A DNA stretch of 32,820 nucleotides. It comes from Phallusia fumigata. Lineage: Eukaryota > Chordata > Ascidiacea > Phlebobranchia > Ascidiidae. The stretch covers positions 1 to 32,820 of the forward strand of contig QXVZ01034599.1 of the NCBI GenBank assembly GCA_008931825.1, read 5' to 3'. Position numbers and translations under genes: made by a program. How positions within the stretch are numbered: the stretch's first letter is position 1; each line of letters starts with the position of its first letter. The notes below the pieces were generated by a model. The model worked only from the letters and a program-made list of their open reading frames with translations, searched no databases and had not been told where the DNA came from. Below, in pieces: positions 10,780 to 20,996 of this stretch.

Positions 10780-10994
10780 AGCACTCTGATGTCACAAGCG
10801 TAAAACATCGACCGCCAGGCAACAAAGTGCTCTGCCTGGTGCCACTAATCAAACTGCTTCAAACGCAACTCACTGATTGGTACAATGAAGTCAGCCAGCG
10901 TGAAGAGCGCGTCTGAGACGCTTTAAAATCGAGGGTTTTGATTGGACGAAAAAAGGAAAAAATGCAGCCACGTAGCCCTTGCGTGTGTGGCGCG
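10780..10994 (+). promoter_or_regulatory. promoter-like block P2
   Basis: It is closely related to P1. ATTGG occurs at 10876 and 10941, and TCATTCTTC at 10995. The middle CCAAT box and the CRE-like GTGACGT of P1 and P3 are substituted here. The upstream stretch AGCTTCCGGCAAGCACT is shared with P1 and P3. Confidence 0.55.
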
Positions 10995-11111
10995 TCATTC
11001 TTCTTTTGCAACTCGCGTCGAAGGTAGCGTGGTGCATGGTTACAACCCAAAGACGACTAACAATCGGAAACCATTGCTGAGGTAATTCAATGGTTGTGAA
11101 TTAACATTTTT

Positions 11112-11167
11112 GGTATAGATACAAAAGTGAACTGGGGTGCACACTAGTTTGCTTTTGAATCGATACC
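11112..11167 (+). other. intronic stem-loop, family F4 (best copy)
   Basis: Outer ggtat/atacc and gat/atc pair, then caaaagtgaact pairs with agtttgcttttg over all 12 positions (two wobbles), then gg/ct under loop GGTGCACA (GTGCAC at 11137). The total is about 22 pairs with two mismatches. Compared with 3797, gg/ct replaces gg/cc (G-T for G-C). Confidence 0.75.
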
Positions 11168-11401
11168 GAAATATAATTTGTTCTGTAAGTTTGAACAACT
11201 TATCAAATACACGGTACTGCTGTTGGATCATTTTGTTTCAGGTCCGAGTGGATTCACTGCATCAGCAGGCTGCTCGATTGTCACCCGTGTATTTCAACTT
11301 GAAACAAGATGGTTTTAATGATATTCCTTTGCGAAAAGTGAAACAGGCAAGTAAAATCTGATCATCCAACTAGAATTAAACTCAATTAAGTCTTGGTCCA
11401 G

Positions 11402-11444
11402 CATGGGGAGACAATATAACGTGCACTTATGTTGTCTTCGCGTG
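11402..11444 (+). other. intronic stem-loop, family F1
   Basis: acaa/ttgt replaces acag/ctgt of the other copies: a double, pair-preserving change. The T-C internal mismatch seen elsewhere is T-G here. ataa/ttat closes loop CGTGCAC (GTGCAC at 11421). The foot is gcgtg, not GCATG. Confidence 0.7.
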
Positions 11445-11869
11445 ACGACGTATTTAAATGTTGTAAACTAAGTTACATATTGCGTTGAATTCCCTGTACT
11501 GCTTCTACTCTTTTACAGATGAAAAACCAGCAGTGTCCTTGTGCATTTGAGTGCGGCAGAACCAAGATGGAAAGCATTCCTGCTTCAATTACCAAAGGTA
11601 GGGTTACAAAATTTTGCGTCACTTAAACGTAATGAATTCCCCTTTTAGATGCATTTCTGTTGTTGCTATGTGCTAATGCGCCACGTTAACATTTCGACTT
11701 TTGCTATGTAGGCTTTGAAATGTAGCGCCTCCACCAGAACATTTGAACTGAAGAAACATCGTCCATAGGGAAAAGAAGCATTTCAAGTTTCTGAAAGTGC
11801 AACATGAAAAACGGGCAAGTGAAAACTGTTTGTCCAACTTGTGTTAAATTCATTTTTATCGTGGTCGAG

Positions 11870-11912
11870 CATGGGAAGGCAGTATAACGTGCACTTATCC
11901 TGTCTTCGCATG
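11870..11912 (+). other. intronic stem-loop, family F1
   Basis: Arms catgggaaggcag/ctgtcttcgcatg (one mismatch, one G-T) and ataa/ttat under loop CGTGCAC (GTGCAC at 11889). A short gtc/gac extension can form outside. It precedes the acceptor at 11988. Confidence 0.7.
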
Positions 11913-12361
11913 ATGACGAATTTTAATGTTGTAAACTAGGTTACATATCGCGTCGAATTCCATGTACTGCTTCTGCTTTTTTTAACAGGAGAAGAAACGA
12001 AAGCCGCATTCAGGAGTACAAACGAAAACTAATAGTCCTTCAAAGCGGGGTCCTTGTGCATTTAAGTTGGAAAAAAACAAGATTGAGGGTACTGTTGCTT
12101 CAGTGTCGGTTAAACGCATGGAATTACTGTCGATACACGTTGTTTGTGCCACGTTAAAACGCCACGTTATCATTTCAACTTTTGCTACATAGGCAACACA
12201 TACAGTAAAAATGTTTAAAACGTCACCGGAACATTTAAACTGAAGAAACATGGTCTATACTGAAGAAGATGGCTAAAAGTTGATGTGCGACATGGAAATA
12301 TTCAATAAACAGGCGAGTAAAAGCTAACTGGCGTTAAATTTTTATTTTCAAGTCATATGAG

Positions 12362-12398
12362 TGAAGAGTATAACGTGCACTTATCCTGTCTTTGCATG
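12362..12398 (+). other. intronic stem-loop, family F1, damaged 5' arm
   Basis: The 3' arm (CCTGTCTTTGCATG) and ataa/ttat under loop CGTGCAC (GTGCAC at 12375) are kept. The 5' arm has lost bases (gtgaagag), so only part of the lower stem can form. Confidence 0.5.
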
Positions 12399-12963
12399 CT
12401 GACATATTTTATAGGTGTTAAACTGGATTACCTCCTGATTGATTTTCCTGTATTAATGTGTTCGTAGAATAAACGGAAGCAGGATCATGTATTCGGGTGC
12501 GACAAAACAAGATGGAACGGAGGTGACATGTACATTTATTTACGTTGATGTCCCGGCGTAATTAAATCAAGTATACATTCCCAGCAGAACCTTTTTATTA
12601 ATTGCTACATCGTGCAATAACACAACTTTTATGTTTCAGCTGTTGTGTTAATACAAAACTGCTAAACTTAACATTTTAAAAGCAACTTTAAAACTGTTAG
12701 ATTCGTTGCAGATGTGCTTTTCGAAGACGATTGCGGAATATCAAACTGATCAAAAAGTTTCACTCAGAAAACGGGGAGGAATCTGGCAGGGAAAAATTCG
12801 GTTAATATGCATCCATGTGGTTAGAAGCATCACACGTCTAATGTAAGTAAATAACTGTCCAGGGTTGATCATGTGTTTCGATAACTTCAATAGGTGTTCT
12901 TAAGCATGCCACTGTATTGGTGCGTTTTGTTTCAAATGTGTAACACGTGTATTTTTTGTGTAG

Positions 12964-12996
12964 AAGGCGTAAATTGCATTCAAAAAGCGAACATAA
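12964..12996 (+). other. 33-base microexon N1
   Basis: Acceptor TTTTTTGTGTAG, donor A|GTATGT. The length equals N2 (15704-15736), with a related sequence ending in a GAACATAA-like tail. It follows an L module in both places and resembles the M modules of unit 3. Confidence 0.4.
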
Positions 12997-13250
12997 GTAT
13001 GTGTTTGGTTTGCAAGTGATTGATGAATTACATTTTCTGTCTGAGTTGTTTTTTGTTTCAGGAACTTTTCCATCTCTGGTAAGGGGAATTGGGAAGTGGA
13101 CTTTCGTTCTTGGCATTGGAGATGTTTCTTTAGGTGAAATGCCTGAACAGTGGTGATGCAGCCAGGTCGGTAATTAACTGTAGCCAAGCAAATTCTCGCT
13201 TTATGTTGCAAACTTATGTAGCGAACGATTTCTTACAACACAATTTGTTT

Positions 13251-13290
13251 GGTGAAGGCTAACCAGGGTGCACACTGTTTAGCCTTCGCG
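13251..13290 (+). other. intronic stem-loop, family F2
   Basis: aaggctaa/ttagcctt plus cag/ctg under loop GGTGCACA (GTGCAC at 13268), with outer g-c, t-g and g-c pairs (gtg/cgc). It is followed by the conserved GCGATATG and precedes an A exon. Confidence 0.75.
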
Positions 13291-13540
13291 ATATGTTTTT
13301 GCGAAATGGTTTGCAAGTAAAAGATAAATTGCGTTTTTCTGTCTCCTTTATTTTTTGTTTCAGTTAATTTTCTAAAGTGGCCTTTCTTCCTTTGTGTGGG
13401 TGGGATCATTCTTTGGTTGAAATGTCTGAAGATTGGTCATGCAGGCAGCTCGTCTAAAAGGTAATTAACTGTTGCCAGGCTACAAGCACGTTACCGGTTT
13501 AACCTTTTGTTTAGAACAATTTCGAAAAACCTTTGACAAT

Positions 13541-13582
13541 TGGTGAAGAATAACCAGAGTGCACACTGTTTATTCTTTGCCA
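13541..13582 (+). other. intronic stem-loop, family F2, re-matched stem
   Basis: tggtgaagaataa pairs with ttattctttgcca over 13 positions (two wobbles), then cag/ctg, loop AGTGCACA (GTGCAC at 13559). Other introns before B exons keep ggctaa opposite ttattc; here the 5' arm reads gaataa and restores pairing. Confidence 0.75.
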
Positions 13583-14130
13583 TGTAACTTTGCAACGTAG
13601 TTTACAAGAGAATAGAGATGATCTTGCATTTTTCTGTCTCTGTTATGTTTTTGTTTCAGGAAGTTTTGTCTTACCGCTGTCGAGGGAAATAGGGATTTGG
13701 GTGGAGACCATATTTGGTTGGAAATGATTCCATAAACGTTAAAATGCTCAACAAGGTAATAGACAGTGGTTAAGCACAATGCCGATTCAATCTCTCTAAT
13801 TGAGGGATATCCGTTTCACAATAAATTTCTTGTTCGTAATTTTCTTGCCGCAGGCGCGACTTGGCTGTACACAGTTTTATCCTTGCGATGTGTTTTTGCC
13901 GTTTGCCAGGGTTTGCAAGTAAAAGATGGACTGTATATTTATGTCTCTGATACTTTTCGTTTCAGGAACGTTTTTCATCCGTGTTAAGGGGTTTTGAAGG
14001 CGTTTGTTTCTTGGTATAGGAGATTTTTCTCCATGCAGTTTTTGAAATGCCTGAACAATGGTGTTACAGCCAGCTCGTTAAACAGGTAATTATCTGTAGC
14101 CTACCACTTATTTCTTAAACACTTGGTGTT

Positions 14131-14172
14131 TGGTAAAGGTCAACCAGGGTGCACACTGTTTAGTCTTTCCCA
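14131..14172 (+). other. intronic stem-loop, family F2
   Basis: tggtaaaggtcaa against ttagtctttccca pairs at 11 of 13 positions with wobbles, then cag/ctg and loop GGTGCACA (GTGCAC at 14149). Confidence 0.65.
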
Positions 14173-14454
14173 CATACATTTGCGATATAATTCGCAAGAG
14201 TGTAGAAATAAACTTGCATTTTTCTGTCTCTTGTATATTTTTGTTTAAGGAACTTTGGTCTTGCCGCTGTCGAAGAAATCGGTGATTTGGGAGGATACCT
14301 TTTTGTCTGCGAAATTGCTGGGATCACCGATACCACAAACGGGTGAATGCTTAACGAGGTAATAGACTGTGGTCAAGTACATTACCGATTTAATCTCGCG
14401 AGCTCAGTGGAAATATGTTTATTTCAAAATAAATTTCTGATTCAAAATTTAATT

Positions 14455-14490
14455 GCTGTAGGCCAATCAGGGTGCACACTAATCTTTAGC
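14455..14490 (+). other. intronic stem-loop, family F2, shortened
   Basis: gctgtagg/tctttagc pairs at 7 of 8 positions around a larger loop with GTGCAC at 14472. The R repeat follows directly, so the exon it once preceded is missing. Confidence 0.5.
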
Positions 14491-14539
14491 GATATGTTTG
14501 TTGGGACTCTTCCTTCCGGGGATTCATTATGTTGTCACT

Positions 14540-15310
14540 TTGTTAGTAGTTTTGTTGCCTGCAGCTTGTCCGTGGCGTTTTGCCATTAAACGTTTATTTG
14601 ACTGGAATGAAACTTTAAAAGATGGTAGATATCACAATGAAGTTGTGCCATCTGGTTTGTTTGACCCCATAGACCCAGTGTTTTACCCCGCTAGCCCAGA
14701 TAGAATAAATCGTTTTTCCAACGTCTTGCATGCTTTTTAACACCACAAACGATAAGTTTTTCTGATGACGAGGTTACTTAATTGAAAATGATGTTAGGGT
14801 TAGATGGAATATGAACCACTTGTCCTAGTTAAATGGAAGTTCAGTGGGTGGTGGTTCAAGTCGGGGTTGTTACCAACTAAATGAATCTGAGGTTCATTCC
14901 TTGCGGCTCCATCTAGTGGCCAACCTTTTGAACAATTTCTGCTTGGGATGAAATTTTAATAGATTTTGGTTGGGCCTTGTGGTGTAAGGATTGCTATATT
15001 TTACCCTATTGAAACAGTGGTTACCCCACTAGCTCACTGAAAAGGGTCAAATTTCTAAACAATGTCCAAATTAGGGGAAATTAGGATAGTTTGTAGAACA
15101 TGCTATGAAGCGTTTTGATTTCTTTGTTTGACCGCATAGCCATTGATCCAGCAGTTAGCCCGCTAGCCCCCTAAAAAGGCTCCAATTATTGAATATTGTG
15201 AAGTAATTGTTGTGTTTTACCCTAGAGCCCCAGAAGTTACCCCGCTAGTGGCCAACCTTTAAACAATCCCCGATTGGCATAAAATTTTATTAGATTTAAT
15301 GTTTTAATGC
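14540..15310 (+). repeat. dispersed R element, copy 1
   Basis: It shares GTTTGACCCCATA, AACACCACAAACGA, GGAATATGAACCACTTGTCC and GGCTCCATCTAGTGG with copies at 18245, 25040, 27440, 29400 and 31010. It contains no long frame. Short CCC-rich stretches (CCCGCTAGCCC) recur. It is possibly a non-autonomous element; ends are not defined. Confidence 0.55.
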
Positions 15311-15480
15311 TCAATACCAAGCACTAACCATTATTATGTGAACATCGAGCAGAACCATAGCATAATCTATTCTATACTATCATAATATTTTAAACGTGTA
15401 TTTTAAACGTGCAAAGTGATTCCTACTTCTAATATTTTAGGCTTGTAATACGAACATCAACACTGTTAGTTTCGTTGCAG

Positions 15481-15590
15481 ATATGCTTTTTGAAGAAAAT
15501 TGCGGAATATCGATTAAAAAAGTTGCACAAACGGAGGGAGGAATCTGGTTGTTGATCTGCATCATGTGAAAGATGAATCACATGCTAAAC
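15481..15590 (+). other. L exon module, copy L2
   Basis: Acceptor TTTCGTTGCAG, donor AAC|GTAAGT. It is related to L1 (12712-12842) and to 9975-10070 in unit 1, sharing GATATGCTTTT and GGAGGAATCTGG. Stops in all copies argue against a shared reading frame. It occupies the position held by D modules in unit 3. Confidence 0.5.
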
Positions 15591-15745
15591 GTAAGTAAAC
15601 AACAATCGTCCAGGGATGGTTATGTGCTTAGATAACCATTAATATACTTGGTGCACATTGTTCCGTCTTCAAATGTTTAACATGTGTTTTTATTTTTTTA
15701 TAGAAAGCTTATATTGCAGCGAAGAAGCAAACATAAGTATGTGAT

Positions 15746-15787
15746 TGGCAAAGGCTAACCAGGGTGCACACTGTTTAGCCTTTGCGA
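15746..15787 (+). other. intronic stem-loop, family F2
   Basis: aaaggctaa/ttagccttt (nine pairs) where other copies have gaaggctaa/ttagccttc: a compensated G-C to A-T change. The outer c-g and g-c pairs form, then cag/ctg and loop GGTGCACA (GTGCAC at 15764). Confidence 0.75.
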
Positions 15788-16092
15788 TATGACTTGCAGT
15801 ATAGAGAGTAACTTACTTTCTTTCCCTGTTATTTCTCTGTTATTTTATCTGCTTTTTTCTCTGTCTTTGTTGTGTTTTTGTTTCAGAAACGTGGTTATAC
15901 CACTGTCGAGGAAAATCGTGATTAGCGTGGTAACCTTTTCAGTCTGTAAGATTCCTGGGATGCCCATTTCCACAAACGGCCGAATGCGTGACAAGGTAAA
16001 AGACTGTAGCCAAGTGCATTACCGATTTAATCTATCGAGCTAAATTTAAAAATGTTCCTTTAAGTAAATTTCTTGTTAAAAATTCGATTGCT

Positions 16093-16126
16093 AAAGGTTA
16101 ACCAGGGTGCACACTGTTTAGCCTTC
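16093..16126 (+). other. intronic stem-loop, family F2
   Basis: aaggttaa/ttagcctt (one T-G), cag/ctg, loop GGTGCACA (GTGCAC at 16107). The outer stem is weak in this copy. Confidence 0.7.
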
Positions 16127-16392
16127 GCGATATGTTTTGCTGTTTTATTTGCAAGTGAAAGATGAATTGCATTTTTCTGTCGGAGTTGTTTTTTGTTTTA
16201 GGAACTTTTCTATCTCAGTAAAGGGGAATCTGGAAGTGGACTTTCGTTCTTGGCATTGGAGATGTTTCTTTCAGTTAAAATTCCTGAACAGTGGTCATGC
16301 GGCTAGATCGTCCAAGAGGTAATTAACTGTAGCCAAGCAAATTCTCGCTTTAAACTTATGTTGCGAACGATTTCTTACAACACAATTTGTTA

Positions 16393-16432
16393 GGTGAATG
16401 CTAACCAGGGTGCACACTGTTTATTCTTCGCC
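16393..16432 (+). other. intronic stem-loop, family F2
   Basis: Outer ggtgaa/ttcgcc pairs fully and inner taa/tta pairs; two mismatches lie between. Then cag/ctg and loop GGTGCACA (GTGCAC at 16410). It precedes B exon 16510. Confidence 0.65.
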
Positions 16433-16954
16433 ATATGCTTATGCAATACAGTTTGAATGAGTATAAAATGAACTTGCTTTTTTCCGTCTCTGATATGTTT
16501 TTGTGTCAGGAACTTGGGTCTTACCGCTGTCGGGGGAATCTGGATTTGGGTGGAATCCATATTTGTCTGCAAAATTAATGGTATCCCCAATTCCACAAAC
16601 GGCGGAGTGCTCAACAGGTAATAGACTGTAGGGCGTTACATTACCGCTTTAATGAGCCTAATTTAAGTTTATTTATTAACAACAAATTTTATGCATGAAA
16701 TTTGATGGCTTGCAAGTGAAACATGAATTGTATTTTTCTGTTTCAGATTGTTTGTTTCAGGACGTTTCTTCATCTTTGAGTAAAATTTGGAACGGGACTT
16801 TCTTTCTTCATTTGTTAGATGTTTCTACTGTTGAAATTCCTAAAGCGTGGTTATGCGGCCAGGTCGTCAAACAGGTAATTGACTGTAACCAGATTGCCAG
16901 CACATTACCGGTTTAAACCTACGATATGAACCATTTCTTACAACACAATGTGCT

Positions 16955-16996
16955 TGGTAAAGGCTAACCAGGGTGCACACTGTTTATTCTTTGTCA
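16955..16996 (+). other. intronic stem-loop, family F2
   Basis: ggtaaaggctaa against ttattctttgtc pairs at 11 of 12 positions (three wobbles), then cag/ctg and loop GGTGCACA (GTGCAC at 16973). A-T in the lower stem replaces G-C of 16393. Confidence 0.7.
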
Positions 16997-17463
16997 TATG
17001 CCTTTGAGATATAGTTTACAAGAGCATAGAGATGAACTTTTTTCTGTCTCCGTTATGTTTTTGTTTCAGGAAATTTTGTCTTACCACTGTCGATGGAAAG
17101 TCAGGATTTGGGTGGAGACCATATTGGCTGCAACTGATTCCATCAACGTTTTAAATGCTCAACAAGGTAGTAGACTGTAGTCGAGCACATTGCCGATTTA
17201 ATTTAGTAGGCACTACTTGGGTGCTCGATATGTTTTTGCCGTTTGCTAGAATTTGCAAGTAAAAGATGGATCGTATATTTTTGTCTCAGATATTTGTTGT
17301 TTTAGGATCTTTCAATCTCTGTTGTGGGGTTTGAAGACGTTTCTCCATGCCGTTGAAATTCTTCGACTGTGGTAAGGGAGCTAACTCGTCCAACAGGTAG
17401 TTTATCGTAACCAGCCTGAAAGCACATTAGCTTTTGTTGGGGATAATTTCGTATAACACTTTG

Positions 17464-17513
17464 TGATTGGTAAAGGCTGAACAGAGTGCACACTGTTTGA
17501 TCTTTTCCAATTG
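17464..17513 (+). other. intronic stem-loop, family F2 (longest)
   Basis: ttggtaaaggctgaac against gtttgatcttttccaa pairs at 14 of 16 positions, and three more outer pairs are possible. Loop AGTGCACA-like, GTGCAC at 17486. Inner gaac/gttt and outer ttgg/ccaa are specific to this copy and both arms match. Confidence 0.7.
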
Positions 17514-17760
17514 ACTTTTCGATATGATTGACAAAACCATAGAGATGTATTTCCATTTTTGTGTCGCTGGTATGTTTTTGTATCAGGAATTTTGGTCTTA
17601 CCGCTATCGAGGGAGGCAGAATTTGAGAGGAGACGATTTTTGGCTGTAAGAGGGATAAAATCGCCGTCTCCTCGAACGGCTGAATGCTCAACAAGGTGAT
17701 TGACAGGGGTCATGTATATTACGGATTTAGTCTAGCAAGTTAACTCAAAATTTAATTGTT

Positions 17761-17794
17761 GAAGGCTAACCAGGGTGCACACTGTTTAGCCTTC
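17761..17794 (+). other. intronic stem-loop, family F2
   Basis: gaaggctaa/ttagccttc pairs perfectly, cag/ctg, loop GGTGCACA (GTGCAC at 17775). Here it precedes a B exon although it has the form usual before A exons, so a unit has been lost or exchanged. Confidence 0.75.
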
Positions 17795-18244
17795 GCGATA
17801 TGATTTTACTGCATAGTTTGCCAGAGTATATGGATCAACTTGCACGTTTCTGTCTCTGGTATGTTTTTGTTTTAGAAACATTGATCTTTTTACCGCTGTC
17901 GTGGAAAATGAGGAATTGGGTGAAGACCATTTTGTATGCAAGATTACGGGGATCCTCGACTTCACAAACGGCTGAACTCTCGACCAGGTAATAAACTATG
18001 TTCAAGTACGCTGCCGCTCCAATCAAGCGATTCAAAAATCATCATTTTGTAATATCTTTTTTGTTCTAAGTTTGATTGCCAAACGAGTGGAAAATGAATT
18101 GCTTTTTCTGTTTCTGGTATGTTTTTGTTTTAGGAACTTTGGTCTTACCGCTGTCGAGAAAAATCTGGGTTTTGGATGAGATAATTTTTGTCTGCAAGAT
18201 TACTGGGGTCATTGATTCTACATGCTCCCAGAAGGTAATATACT

Positions 18245-18730
18245 GCTGCTTGTCCATGCCGTTTTGCCATTAAGATTTGATAGGAACTTTTTAAGAGGCA
18301 GATTTCCTCATGGAGTTGTGCCGTTCGTTTGACCTGAAAGCCCAGACAGAATATCGTTTATCAAACGTTTTGCATGCTTTCTCACACCACAAACGACAAG
18401 GGCTTTCAGGTCACTACATTAAACCATGTTGCCCCAGCGGTTACCCACCTAGACCCCTAAAATTGGGTCCGATTATCAAACCATGTCCGAATTCGGTGAA
18501 ATTTGGAAAGTTTGCATAAAATACCATAATGGTGCAGAGCCTCGGCAGTTACACCATTAGTCCCCAAAATTAAATTATTAAACAACGTCAAACTGCATGT
18601 AACTTGGATAGTTTGTATAACATGTCACAAGCCTAACATGTATCCAGGAAAAACACAATGTAGAACTTTAAATGTATTGGGACCTAGGGTTTCTGCCTGC
18701 AGAAACAATCATGCCATAAAAAGCTAAGGT
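18245..18730 (+). repeat. dispersed R element, copy 2
   Basis: It shares CTTGTCCATGCCGTTTTGCCATTAA, TCACACCACAAACGACAAG and CCCAGCGGTTACCC with the other R copies. It lies between B exon 18134-18234 and A exon 18894. Confidence 0.5.
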
Positions 18731-19031
18731 AACTATGAGACCCATTATAAATATTGTAGGCAATGCATATTGTTTCTGTGGGTAATAGTATTTATGTACT
18801 GTCTATATGTGGTAAGCCACCATTTTTGTTGTTGTATGGTTTGCAAGTGAAAAACAAATTGCGCTTTTCTGACTTGGATATTTTTTGTTTTAGGGTTTTT
18901 TCTCACCTCTGATGAGGAAAATTTGAAAGGCGCCCTTTTTCTTGGTATGTCCAACAGGTTATTAACTACAGCTAGGCAAATTACCGATTTCAACTTTTGT
19001 TAGGAACAATTGCAAATGACCTAATTTGATT

Positions 19032-19071
19032 GATAAAGGCTAACCAGAGTGCACACTGTTTAGCCTTTGTC
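19032..19071 (+). other. intronic stem-loop, family F2
   Basis: gataaaggctaa/ttagcctttgtc forms 12 pairs without a mismatch (one T-G), then cag/ctg and loop AGTGCACA (GTGCAC at 19049). Confidence 0.75.
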
Positions 19072-19357
19072 ATCTAACCCTGCGTTATGATTTGCTTTGC
19101 AAGAGTGTGGAGATGAACTTTTTTTGTCTGTGGTATATTTTTGTTTCAGGAGCTTTGGTCTTATCGTATTGGAGGAAATATCGGGAATATAACACCATTT
19201 TTTCTGTAAGATTGATGGTATCGCCAACTCCACCAACGTCCGAATGCTTAAAAAGGTAAAAAATTGACAGTGGTCAAATCGATTACCGATTTAATTTCGC
19301 GGATTTAATTAAAAATGTTCGTTTTACAATAAATTTTCTACTATACATTTGATTGCT

Positions 19358-19391
19358 GAAGGCGAACCAGGGTGCACACTGTTTAGCCTTG
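19358..19391 (+). other. intronic stem-loop, family F2
   Basis: aaggcgaa/ttagcctt with one mismatch, cag/ctg, loop GGTGCACA (GTGCAC at 19372). It precedes the recombinant A/B junction at 19467. Confidence 0.65.
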
Positions 19392-19735
19392 GGAATATGT
19401 TTTTGCTATTTGGTTAGCAAGTGATAGATCAATTGCGTTTTTCTGTCTCGGATTTTTTTGTTTCAGGAATGAGGTGTACGAGTATAGAGCTGTACTTGCA
19501 TTTTTCTGCCTATGGTATATTTTTGTTTCAGAAACGTTGATCTTACCGTTGTCGAGGAATATCAGGGATTTAGGCGAATAGCATTTTGACCATCAGATTA
19601 CTTCGACCGACGATTTCACAGACAGTGGAATGCTCAACAAGGTAATTGACTGTAGTCTAGTACACCGATTTATTTGAGCAAGCTTACGCAAAAAGTATTC
19701 GTTTTACAACATTTTTTTCATCGAAGTTTAATTGC

Positions 19736-19770
19736 TAAAGACAAAGCAGGGTACACAATGTTTAGTCTTC
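19736..19770 (+). other. intronic stem-loop, family F2, variant loop
   Basis: aagac/gtctt replaces aaggc/gcctt (compensated change) with aaa/ttt above it. The loop reads GGTACACA, keeping only a GTAC palindrome. The A exon it precedes (19847) has also lost its AG acceptor (TTTCGG), so loop decay and exon decay coincide. Confidence 0.55.
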
Positions 19771-20037
19771 GCAAAATGTTTTTGTTGCATGGTTTGCAAG
19801 GAAAATATGAATTGCATTTTTCTATCTGGTGTATTTTTTGTTTCGGGAACAATCCTCATTTCTGGTGGGGGGAATTTGAAAGTGGACTTTCGTTCTTGGC
19901 TTAGGAGATGTTTCTTCAGTTGAAGTGCCTGAACAGTGTTCATGCAGCCAGGTCGTCCAGCAGGTAATTAACTACAGCTAGGCAAATTACCGATTTCAAC
20001 TTTTGTTAGGAACAATTTCTAGTGACCTAATTTGATT

Positions 20038-20077
20038 GACAAGGGCTAACCAGAGTGCGCACTGTTTAGCATTTGTC
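20038..20077 (+). other. intronic stem-loop, family F2, variant loop
   Basis: gacaagggctaa against ttagcatttgtc pairs at 11 of 12 positions, and gac/gtc replaces gat/gtc of copy 19032. The loop palindrome is GTGCGCAC at 20055-20062. Confidence 0.65.
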
Positions 20078-20516
20078 ATCTAACCCTTCGATTGGATTTG
20101 CAAGAGTGTGAAGATGAACTTTTTTTGTCTGTGGTATATTTTTGTTTCAGGAGCTTTGGTCTTATCGTATTGGTCGGGGATTTGGGTGAACACCATTTTT
20201 TTCTTTAAGATTGATGGTATCGCTAACTCCACCAACGTGTGAATGCTTAATAAGGTAAAAAATTGACAGTGGTCAAATCGATTTTATAAGTGAAAGATGA
20301 ATTGCGTTTTTTGTCTCGGACATTTTTTGTTTCAGGAACTTTTTTCGTTTCTGTTGAGGTATGGGAGTATAGAGCTGTAAAGTGGACTTTCGTTCTTGGC
20401 ATTGGAGATATTTCTTCTGTTGAAATTCCTGAACAGTGATGATGTAGCCAGATCGTCCAAGAGGTAGTTCACTGTAGTACATTAACAGAACAATTTCTTG
20501 AAACACTGGTGGATAG

Positions 20517-20556
20517 GTAAAAGGCTAACCAGATTGCACCGTTGAATGTTTGTCAT
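20517..20556 (+). other. intronic stem-loop, family F2, degenerate
   Basis: The usual aaggctaaccag is present, but the loop reads ATTGCACC and the 3' arm is gaatgtttgtca. GTGCAC is lost. The B exon that follows (from 20613) has no donor, again a broken unit next to a broken loop. Confidence 0.4.
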
Positions 20557-20996
20557 ATCTTTGCGATACAATTTGCATTTATTTTTATGTGTTTGGTATG
20601 TTTTTGTTTCAGAAACAGTGGTCTTACCTTACCGCTGTCAAGGCAAAAATCAGGATTTGATAGTGACTGTTTTCTCTGTTAGATTACGGGATCCTCTAAT
20701 CGACCATGATTTTGAAGTATGGCTTTCAAGTGAGATATGTACTGTATTTTTTGTCTCAAATATTCTTTGTTTTAGGAACTTTTCTCGTCTCTGATGATCA
20801 GAATTCCGACGGGAACTTTCATTCATAGTATAGGGGGAGATGTTTCTACAGTTGAAATGCCTGAACAGTGGTCATGCAGCCAGGTCGTCCAACAGGTAAT
20901 TATCTGTAGTCAAGCAAATTCTCGCTAGACCTGTATTCGGAACAATTTCTTTTCTGTGTCTTGTATGTTTTTATTTCGGGAACTTTGGTTCAGAGT

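Larger units (their letters stand above)
13062..20895 (+). repeat. tandem array of alternating A and B exon units
   Basis: A exons (start GGAACTTTTC, end near GGTCGTCCAACAG): 13062-13169, 13364-13460, 13966-14085, 16202-16318, 16761-16874, 17306-17396, 18894-18957, 19847-19973 (acceptor lost), 20336-20463, 20776-20895. B exons (start GGAACTTTGGTCTTACCGCT, end CTCAACAAG): 13660-13755, 14250-14358, 15887-15995, 16510-16617, 17070-17166, 17587-17695, 17876-17987, 18134-18234, 19150-19255, 19532-19641, 20151-20254, and one from 20613 with no donor. One A+B pair is about 600 bases. Each intron runs: donor GTAAT, hairpin, GCGATATG, a small TGCAA-type hairpin, T-rich tract, TTTTTGTTTCAG. A recombinant junction lies at 19467-19531. 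Confidence 0.8.

Noticed and set aside
17201-17235. GGGTGCTC as a variant hairpin loop
   Set aside because: The stem is gone; the spacer is shortened by a deletion.
13251-20077. Box C/D or H/ACA snoRNAs in the introns
   Set aside because: GATGAA next to hairpin 2 resembles a C box only weakly, no CTGA D box is consistently placed, and no ANANNA hinge or ACA tail follows the two hairpins.
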